This document shows, piece after piece, positions 1 to 4,244 of a stretch of DNA of 5,234 nucleotides; positions within the stretch are counted from its first letter, which is position 1, and every line of letters starts with the position of its first letter. A model generated the notes under the pieces. That model saw nothing but the letters and a program-made list of their open reading frames with translations. It had not been told where the DNA came from and ran no database searches. This DNA is from Spirochaetota bacterium (lineage in GTDB: Bacteria > Spirochaetota > GWE2-31-10 > MWDO01). The translations under genes and the position numbers were made by a program. The stretch covers positions 1-5,234 of the forward strand of contig JAGOCL010000213.1 in assembly GCA_017998755.1 (NCBI GenBank), written 5' to 3'.

Positions 1-185
1 AAATAATAGAAAATCCGACTTATATAACTGATAAATCCGGTAATAAAAAAGGGGTTATATTAGATTATGATTATTTTGAAGACTTGGAAGATTCTCTTGA
101 ATTATTAAAAGCAGAGCGCGACGCATCGGGATTTATAAAATATAATGACTTTATAAAAAAATTAAAGCAAGAAAATCGAATTTAA
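1..185 (+). CDS. Phd/YefM-like type II antitoxin, 5' truncated
   Basis: Partial gene: an open frame enters from the left edge (first whole codon at base 3) and ends with TAA at 183-185, giving 60 visible residues ending KLKQENRI. The segment ITDKSGNKKGVILDYDYFEDL resembles the end of the N-terminal DNA-binding part of Phd/YefM antitoxins (typically 'G.kkAVilp.eeYeeLledLE'). The acidic, helical tail that follows (EDSLELLKAERDASGF, then a basic helix) is the part that normally wraps the toxin. In this family the antitoxin neutralises the toxin and represses its own promoter, which lies outside the window. The next gene starts at the base after the stop codon and is a RelE-family toxin, which supports the call. 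Phd/YefM versus RelB cannot be settled without the missing N-terminus. Confidence 0.72.
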   Translation, partial: IIENPTYITDKSGNKKGVILDYDYFEDLEDSLELLKAERDASGFIKYNDFIKKLKQENRI

Positions 186-527
186 ATGTATGGGATTATA
201 TTTGATAATAAAATCGATAAAGAAACTAGAACTATTCCTAAGGATCATTTAAAGAGGATAATGGAGAAAATTGGGAATTTATCCGAAAATCCGATACCGG
301 CTACTTCTACTAAATTAGTTAATGCCGACGGTTATAGAATAAGAATTGGAGATTACAGAGTTATTTATATCGTCGATGAAATTAATCAAATTGTATGCAT
401 TTTTATAAAATTGGTCATCGAAGAAACATATACAATGATATCTAAATATCTCTCGGATTCTATATTTATAAAATCCAGCAATTCCAGCTTTGAATATACT
501 AAAATAACGCGATTTATAAATAATTAG
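186..527 (+). CDS. RelE-family toxin with frameshifted C-terminus
   Basis: Residues 1-75 match the RelE/ParE-superfamily mRNA interferase fold: an N-terminal strand (MYGIIFD), two helices, the 'ENPIP' turn, then the signature GYRIRIGDYRVIY (49-61) with basic residues R51, R53 and R58. Such toxins cut mRNA in the ribosomal A site. After K75 the frame reads 38 unrelated residues to a TAG at 525-527. The expected family ending, IGHRRNIYNDI with its His, Arg and Tyr, is instead encoded in the -1 frame from 410 to the TAA at 443-445. One extra A in the run at 407-410 would restore a normal toxin of about 86 residues. As read, the catalytic C-terminal strand is lost, so the protein is probably inactive. 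A sequencing error or programmed/transcriptional slippage on the A-run remains possible. The ATG directly follows the antitoxin stop and has no clear Shine-Dalgarno sequence, so it is probably translated by coupling to the antitoxin. Confidence 0.78.
   Translation: MYGIIFDNKIDKETRTIPKDHLKRIMEKIGNLSENPIPATSTKLVNADGYRIRIGDYRVIYIVDEINQIVCIFIKLVIEETYTMISKYLSDSIFIKSSNSSFEYTKITRFINN
407..445 (+). other. Out-of-frame RelE C-terminus (probable frameshift site)
   Basis: This stretch carries the missing end of the preceding toxin in the -1 frame. After an ATA AAA pair (405-410), reading ATT GGT CAT CGA AGA AAC ATA TAC AAT GAT ATC TAA gives IGHRRNIYNDI and a stop. GHR-x3-Y is the usual end of RelE-family toxins. 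The shift point falls within the run A407-A410, where the Lys codon AAA could re-pair one base back. No strong downstream stem-loop of the kind found at efficient -1 sites is obvious. A hairpin at 455-476 begins 45 bases after the run and beyond the new stop, so it is unlikely to act as a stimulator. Confidence 0.75.
455..476. repeat. Imperfect inverted repeat / hairpin
   Basis: Bases 455-463 (GGATTCTAT) pair with 468-476 (ATAAAATCC) apart from one C-A mismatch, leaving a four-base loop. The hairpin lies 10 bases past the TAA that would end the frame-corrected toxin. It could protect or terminate the toxin mRNA, but no T-run follows it, so it is not a canonical intrinsic terminator. Its right arm overlaps the first copy of the 28-bp repeat. 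Confidence 0.35.
471..498. repeat. 28-bp imperfect repeat, copy 1
   Basis: This segment (starting AAATCCAGCAATTCC, ending TTTGAATATA) matches 1099-1126 at 25 of 28 positions. The differences are A/G, A/C and C/T. It lies 25 bases beyond the frame-corrected stop of the first toxin; copy 2 lies 3 bases beyond the stop of the second toxin. Because the current toxin frame reads through it, copy 1 now encodes part of the aberrant tail. On the minus strand both copies encode the same short string pattern (FK-x-GIAGF), as expected of a DNA-level repeat. It may be a dispersed intergenic repeat or a remnant of a duplicated TA module. Confidence 0.6.
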
Positions 528-540
528 GGGGGAGTTTTTA

Positions 541-569
541 TTGCTTTTCAAACAAAAATATATTATTAT
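541..569 (+). promoter_or_regulatory. Candidate sigma-70 promoter of second TA module
   Basis: A -35-like TTGCTT (541-546) and a -10-like TATTAT (564-569) are 17 bases apart, ending 26 bases before the antitoxin ATG. A perfect 8-base palindrome AATATATT (557-564) sits in the spacer at the edge of the -10. Since YefM-type antitoxins repress their own promoters, it could be an operator half-site, but AT-rich palindromes arise easily by chance here. Confidence 0.4.
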
Positions 570-595
570 TAATCTTGAGATAGGGGTAATTTTAT

Positions 596-832
596 ATGCA
601 GACGTTAAATATCGATAAAATAAACAATTTTAATTATATAAACGCAATTTTTGAAAAAAATGAACCGCTAGAAATAATAAACGACAGCAAGAAAAAAATA
701 GTAATTTCAGAAGAATATTGGAGATCAATACAGGAAACTTTATATTTATTATCAATTCCCGGTATGAGGGAAAAAATTGTTAAGGGAATAAATACCGACA
801 TAGAAGACTGTATTGAGGATATCGAAATTTGA
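596..832 (+). CDS. yefM: YefM-type (Phd/YefM) antitoxin
   Basis: Complete 78-residue antitoxin. The C-terminal part carries the YefM signature SEEYWRSIQETLYLLSIPGM (38-57), followed by REKIVKGI and an acidic tail (NTDIEDCIEDIEI). In the E. coli protein this region is the unstructured segment that covers the YoeB active site. The N-terminal half (MQTLNIDKINNFNYINAIFE...EPLEII) is the DNA-binding part and is slightly shorter and more diverged than usual. The start is chosen because AGGGG at 582-586 lies 9 bases before the ATG. The stop TGA overlaps the TTG start of the toxin gene, the classic coupled antitoxin-toxin order. It is expected to neutralise the downstream toxin and, with it, repress the shared promoter. 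The Axe antitoxin of Axe-Txe belongs to the same family. Confidence 0.88.
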   Translation: MQTLNIDKINNFNYINAIFEKNEPLEIINDSKKKIVISEEYWRSIQETLYLLSIPGMREKIVKGINTDIEDCIEDIEI

Positions 833-1095
833 ATTATAAAATATTTTATACAAAAGTCGCGGCAAAAGATTTTGAGAAAATAAAAAGAAGTAATTTATAT
901 AAAAAAGTAGTTAATTTGATTGAGATTATTAAAATAAATCCATATCAAAATCCTCCCGAGTATGAAAAATTGCTAGGCGATTTGGATGGAGCGTATTCTA
1001 GAAGGATAAATAAAAAACACAGATTGGTTTACCAAGTATTTAACGATAAAAAAATAGTTAAAATTATCTCTATTTGGTCTCATTATGAGTTTTAA
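829..1095 (+). CDS. yoeB: YoeB/Txe-family mRNA interferase toxin
   Basis: Complete 88-residue toxin of the YoeB/Txe group, which enters the ribosomal A site and cleaves mRNA when its antitoxin is degraded. Family hallmarks run in order: YKIFYTKVAAKDFEKIK, NPYQNPPEYEKLLGDLDGAYSRRIN (37-61), then HRLVYQV and IISIWSHYEF. Residues corresponding to the E. coli active site are present: E46, R65, and the C-terminal pair H85-Y86 (H83-Y84 in E. coli). It therefore looks functional, unlike the toxin upstream. The start is TTG at 829, overlapping the antitoxin stop by four bases (TTGA), with GAGGA at 815-819 nine bases ahead; no in-frame ATG fits the family N-terminus. The overlap and weak start keep toxin synthesis coupled to, and below, that of the antitoxin. 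The second 28-bp repeat begins 3 bases after the stop. Confidence 0.92.
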   Translation: MNYKIFYTKVAAKDFEKIKRSNLYKKVVNLIEIIKINPYQNPPEYEKLLGDLDGAYSRRINKKHRLVYQVFNDKKIVKIISIWSHYEF

Positions 1096-1098
1096 TTC

Positions 1099-1126
1099 AA
1101 ATCCGGCAATTCCCGTTTTGAATATA
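1099..1126. repeat. 28-bp imperfect repeat, copy 2
   Basis: Second copy of the repeat at 471-498 (25 of 28 identical). With three flanking bases it can fold: TTCAAA (1096-1101) pairs with TTTGAA (1117-1122), and CGG (1104-1106) with CCG (1113-1115), around a six-base loop. The outer arm is not preserved in copy 1. Being 3 bases from the toxin stop, it could act at the mRNA 3' end, or be a REP-like dispersed element. Confidence 0.6.
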
Positions 1127-1145
1127 ATAAAGCTCTTATACAACT

Positions 1146-1185
1146 AAAAATTGGAATTTTTGGTAATTTCGAGAGCCAACCTCTC
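1146..1185. other. Two small hairpins in the spacer after the TA modules
   Basis: AAAAATT (1146-1152) faces AATTTTT (1155-1161) across two bases, and GAGAG (1171-1175) faces CTCTC (1181-1185) around a CCAAC loop. The first is an all-AT stem ending in five Ts and might serve as a weak terminator for the TA transcript. The second is more GC-rich but has no T-run. Nothing else convincing is seen in this 248-bp spacer apart from the repeat and the promoter; no open frame of useful length covers it. Confidence 0.25.
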
Positions 1186-1268
1186 CAAGATTATGATTTA
1201 TCCTAAAATTAAATTCTTGCTTAGAATGCAAAATATTCTATATATTTCTATGTAAAAAATAAATAATT

Positions 1269-1277
1269 TGTTATAAT
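1269..1277 (+). promoter_or_regulatory. Extended -10 promoter of the polysaccharide operon
   Basis: A perfect extended -10 element, TG-T-TATAAT, lies 66 bases upstream of the first operon gene. The region 17-18 bases further up (about 1248-1254) has no good TTGACA match, as is usual for extended -10 promoters. Transcription should begin near 1284, giving a leader of about 60 bases with AAGGAG at 1325-1330 ahead of the ATG. It is the best promoter in the window and separates the operon from the TA modules. Confidence 0.55.
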
Positions 1278-1343
1278 ATAAAGTAGTTGATTATTATAAA
1301 TATCTTAATATAGATGGATTTTTTAAGGAGATATTAGGGAAAT

Positions 1344-1955
1344 ATGAAGAAGTTGAGTCCTAAATATAACTTATATAATATCAGGTATCTTTTGTATTAC
1401 TACGGTTTGGGCATAATCGGTATATTCGTCGTTATTTTTTTTATAAGCGCGATAATCAAGGGCGAGCCTGGATATCTCAATTTTTTCTTTAATAATATAA
1501 AAAATAACGTTTTTTGGACGGTAATTACCGGTTTTCACGTCAGTATACTAGGTTTTGGCATATTGCTTATATTAATATCGGTTTTTAATATGTCTCCGAT
1601 GATAAAGTGTTTTAACGACAGGTTTGAGATACTGAACGTTTTTCAGAAAGCAAAAACGGTTTATTACAAAGATATTAAAAGCGTAAACGTTAAAGTTTTT
1701 TACGTCAAAAATAAAAATATTTTAAGAAACAATGAAAAAGAATGCCGCGTTTTTTTTATAAATAATACTTATAATTTTTATTTGGCGTATCCCGTTAAAG
1801 GGTATTTTGACGACGTTGAGATAAATCTGGAAGGCAACATTCTATTTTCAAGAAAAACGGCCGCGGACAAGTGGATTATTGAGGATTTGTTGTTGGATAT
1901 AAAAAAAATAAACAAAATTAAAACTCCTCCTTTACCCGAAGAGAATAAGAAATAA
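1344..1955 (+). CDS. Two-TM membrane protein with PH-like cytoplasmic domain, unknown function
   Basis: I do not recognise a named family for this 203-residue protein. Two strongly hydrophobic segments (about 16-38 and 57-81) form a membrane hairpin near the N-terminus. They are followed by about 100 soluble residues with alternating short strands: CFNDRFEILNVFQ, then TVYYKDIKSVNVKVFYVK, a polar insertion, CRVFFINNTYNFYLAYP, and a final amphipathic helix (about 170-193). 'xxRFEI...YKDIKSVNV' resembles bacterial pleckstrin-homology-like (bPH/YdbT-type) domains behind TM pairs; that is inference from pattern only. The C-terminus is a short charged, proline-containing tail. AAGGAG at 1325-1330 is 13 bases before the ATG, a slightly long spacing. 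It is the first gene after the promoter, and its stop is only 4 bases from the prenyltransferase start, so it probably serves the same membrane pathway, for example as an accessory or partner subunit. Confidence 0.6.
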   Translation: MKKLSPKYNLYNIRYLLYYYGLGIIGIFVVIFFISAIIKGEPGYLNFFFNNIKNNVFWTVITGFHVSILGFGILLILISVFNMSPMIKCFNDRFEILNVFQKAKTVYYKDIKSVNVKVFYVKNKNILRNNEKECRVFFINNTYNFYLAYPVKGYFDDVEINLEGNILFSRKTAADKWIIEDLLLDIKKINKIKTPPLPEENKK

Positions 1956-1959
1956 ATTT

Positions 1960-2886
1960 ATGGGTTCTTTTTTAAATTTAATTAAAATTAAACATTGGAT
2001 AAAAAATATTTTCTTTATTTACGCTCCTCTCGTATTTTCTTTGCAACTTTTAAATTTACAAAAACTATTTGACGAGACGGTAGCTTTTATCAGTTTTTCA
2101 TTTGTTTCGGTTTTTGTTTATATTTTAAACGACATAAAAGATAAAGATAGCGACGCAAAACACCCCGTCAAATCCAAAAGACCGATAGCTTCGGGCAAAA
2201 TATCGACGATTAAGGCCTTTATAATAGGGACTATATTTTTATTATTAGGGATATTTGCTTCGCTATTTTCAGGAATCGGCGTAACTATTATTCTTGTAAT
2301 TTATATTTTAATAAATGTTTTTTACACTTTTATATTAAAGCATATAGTCGTTATCGACGTATTTATAATCGCTTTTGGATTTTTTCTGCGAGTTTTGTTA
2401 GGATCCGTTGCTATAGACGTAAATTTAAGCCATTGGATGGCTTTATCCACGTTTGCTTTGAGTTTATTTTTGGGATTTTGTAAACGCCGTAACGAGATGA
2501 ATACTTTAGGCGAAGAGGCAATTAATTGCAGGACTAATTTAAAAGATTATACCGTTCAGATTCTTGATATTTTTATCATTATTTCGTCGTCTGTCGCGGT
2601 TATGAGTTACGCGTTATATTCTATGGATAGCGACGTAGTTGGAAAACTTGGAACCGATAAACTTATATATTCTTTTCCATTTGTTATTTACGGCGTTTTC
2701 AGGTATTTATATCTTGTATATTGCAAAAATATGGGGTCTAATCCCGAAGATATTGCCGTTAAAGACGTCGGTATTGTAACGGCGGTAATTTTGTGGTTCG
2801 TATTAATTGTGTTTCTAATATATTTTAAAGATTTTGATACCGGTTTTGATTTTCGTTTTAATTTATTCTCTTATTTTAAACGATAG
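1960..2886 (+). CDS. UbiA-superfamily prenyltransferase, polyprenyl-phosphate phosphoribosyltransferase type
   Basis: A 308-residue integral membrane protein with about eight or nine hydrophobic helices. The opening LIKIKHWIKNIFFIYAPLVFS (7-27) and the catalytic, Mg-binding motif N57-D58-x2-D61-x3-D65, followed by HPVKSKRPIASGKIS, match the subgroup containing mycobacterial decaprenyl-phosphate phosphoribosyltransferase (Rv3806c) rather than quinone or heme prenyltransferases. Other subgroup features are IDVFIIAFGFFLRVLLGSVAI (132-152), KRRNEM (175-180), and Y197 with a following SYALY segment. Members characterised in actinobacteria transfer 5-phosphoribose from PRPP to a polyprenyl phosphate at the cytoplasmic membrane face; the product is matured to a lipid-linked pentofuranose donor. 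The start is four bases after the preceding stop, with only a weak ribosome site, implying coupling. Lying directly before an initiating sugar transferase, it probably supplies a lipid-linked sugar for a glycan. No epimerase or phosphatase partner is visible in the window, so the final sugar is unknown. Confidence 0.85.
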   Translation: MGSFLNLIKIKHWIKNIFFIYAPLVFSLQLLNLQKLFDETVAFISFSFVSVFVYILNDIKDKDSDAKHPVKSKRPIASGKISTIKAFIIGTIFLLLGIFASLFSGIGVTIILVIYILINVFYTFILKHIVVIDVFIIAFGFFLRVLLGSVAIDVNLSHWMALSTFALSLFLGFCKRRNEMNTLGEEAINCRTNLKDYTVQILDIFIIISSSVAVMSYALYSMDSDVVGKLGTDKLIYSFPFVIYGVFRYLYLVYCKNMGSNPEDIAVKDVGIVTAVILWFVLIVFLIYFKDFDTGFDFRFNLFSYFKR

Positions 2887-2901
2887 TATTTCGGAGACGT
2901 T

Positions 2902-4236
2902 ATGTTCAAATTTAACAGAATATTTTTTATTATATCAAATTTCATACTCTCGTTTTTGATTTTTGCAATAATCTTTTTTGTTAGGTATAAATGGTTTGAT
3001 TTTATAGACGTAAGCAAAAGGGATATTGATTTAGAAATATTAATATCGTTATTAATTTATTCTTTTATTATTGTAATATTCAATATATCGTTTAAGATTT
3101 ACGAGTTGAATAAAATTTCTCAGATCAAAGAATCAATATTGATTAATATTTTTATATCTCTTGTTTCTATTGGAGTTATAGGCGGCGTTTATTTTTTCAC
3201 AAAGATTGATTTTGCTCGATTTGTATTCTTTTTAGGGTTTTTGATAATCCCTTTTATTATTTCTTTTTATAATAAGTTGTTTTTTACAATAATTCTCAAA
3301 ATATCGCAGAAAAGCAGTATTCTTTTTTTTGGAGAAGAACATAATTTTAGATTGTTAAAAGAACTCATAGCCCAATATAATAAATGGTTTTTTTACGAAA
3401 TTGAGTATCTGAATATGAATGTCGGAAAAAAAGAATTAAGCGACAAATTATTAAATTACAAATATGTTATCGTAGATACCGAACAAAATATAAATAACGA
3501 TAATTTTGAAGTATTAAACGATTATGAGATAGCAAACGGCAGTATATACTCGTTAATTGATATATTCGGTTATCTAGATCAGAGTCTTCCCGCTGAAATA
3601 ATCAAACGGAGGCATTTTGAACTTTTTTCTTCTTACCGTCTTGATACGTTTTACGCAAAGGTGGTAAAAAGAGTCGGCGACGTTTTTATCTCGTTGATAT
3701 TATTAGTATTGACGGCGCCTATAACCTTAATAACGGTTATTTTGGTAAAATTAACGTCAAAGGGTAAAATATTTTATACTCAAAAAAGAGTAGGGTTGAA
3801 GGGAAAAGAATTTAATATATATAAATTTAGGAGCATGGTGTCAAATGCAGAAAACGGAAAACCGATACTCGCAAAAGAAAACGATATGAGAGTTACCTCG
3901 GTAGGAAAAGTAATAAGAGCTTTTCGTATCGACGAATTGCCTCAACTTTTTAATATACTAATCGGAGATATGTCGTTTATAGGTCCTAGGCCTGAAAGAA
4001 AAGAGCTGATAGAAGATATAATCAAAGAAGTTCCTTTATTTAAAAAAAGACTTCTAGTTAAACCGGGGCTTAGCGGATGGGCTCAAGTCAAATACGCTTA
4101 CGTTAACAGCATAGCCGGTATGAATAAGAAATTAAGTTACGATTTGTATTATATTAATAATCTTAACGTTTTCTTCGATATCAAAATATTGTTATACACG
4201 GTAGAGACTATTATATTCAGAAGAGGAGCTATTTAA
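2902..4236 (+). CDS. Polyprenyl-phosphate glycosyl-1-phosphate transferase (initiating sugar transferase)
   Basis: A 444-residue protein with the layout of WbaP-type enzymes. It has four N-terminal TM segments (about 7-27, 46-66, 79-99, 106-133), a middle cytoplasmic region (about 138-225), a fifth membrane-embedded helix (about 260-284), and the C-terminal bacterial sugar transferase domain. Domain motifs are KRVGD (256-260), QKRVGLKGKEFNIYKFRSM (294-312), the catalytic Asp-Glu pair in RIDELPQLFN (D344, E345), MSFIGPRPER (357-366) and KPGLSGWAQV (387-396). The family transfers a sugar-1-phosphate from a UDP-sugar to undecaprenyl phosphate on the inner membrane face, starting capsule, exopolysaccharide or O-antigen repeat units. 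The sugar cannot be read from the sequence. The middle region lacks a proper glycine-rich nucleotide loop (GEEHNF at 144-149 where GxGxxG is common), so it looks degenerate. GGAG at 2893-2896 precedes the ATG by five bases; the gap to the upstream gene is 15 bases. Confidence 0.93.
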   Translation: MFKFNRIFFIISNFILSFLIFAIIFFVRYKWFDFIDVSKRDIDLEILISLLIYSFIIVIFNISFKIYELNKISQIKESILINIFISLVSIGVIGGVYFFTKIDFARFVFFLGFLIIPFIISFYNKLFFTIILKISQKSSILFFGEEHNFRLLKELIAQYNKWFFYEIEYLNMNVGKKELSDKLLNYKYVIVDTEQNINNDNFEVLNDYEIANGSIYSLIDIFGYLDQSLPAEIIKRRHFELFSSYRLDTFYAKVVKRVGDVFISLILLVLTAPITLITVILVKLTSKGKIFYTQKRVGLKGKEFNIYKFRSMVSNAENGKPILAKENDMRVTSVGKVIRAFRIDELPQLFNILIGDMSFIGPRPERKELIEDIIKEVPLFKKRLLVKPGLSGWAQVKYAYVNSIAGMNKKLSYDLYYINNLNVFFDIKILLYTVETIIFRRGAI

Positions 4237-4244
4237 TAATCTTG
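4224..4244 (+). promoter_or_regulatory. Ribosome binding site and TTG start of the glycosyltransferase
   Basis: AGGAG (4224-4228), inside the last codons of the preceding gene, lies 13 bases ahead of TTG at 4242-4244. No ATG or GTG fits: the next in-frame ATG (about 4305) would remove the first beta strand and the glycine loop of the glycosyltransferase. TTG is therefore the best start despite the long spacing. Confidence 0.55.

Noticed and set aside
455..498. Intrinsic terminator after the first TA module
   Set aside because: The hairpin is AT-rich with a mismatch and is not followed by a run of Ts on either strand.
446..527. The 38-residue tail of the first toxin as a genuine added domain
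   Set aside because: The true family C-terminus is present in the -1 frame, and the tail reads through a hairpin and a copy of a non-coding repeat, so it is best explained as read-through after a frameshift.
315..551. Minus-strand open frame of 78 codons
   Set aside because: It lies antisense to the RelE-type toxin, has no family resemblance or ribosome site, and its only recurring string (FKAGIAGF) comes from the 28-bp repeat.
1127..1210. Short minus-strand peptide (about 17 codons, LERLALEITKNSNF) as a gene remnant
   Set aside because: It is bounded by stops on both sides, has no ribosome site, and is too short to link to any family.
1096..1343. Riboswitch, tRNA or other structured RNA in the largest spacer
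   Set aside because: No recognisable tRNA arms or known riboswitch core is visible; only two small isolated hairpins and a promoter are seen.
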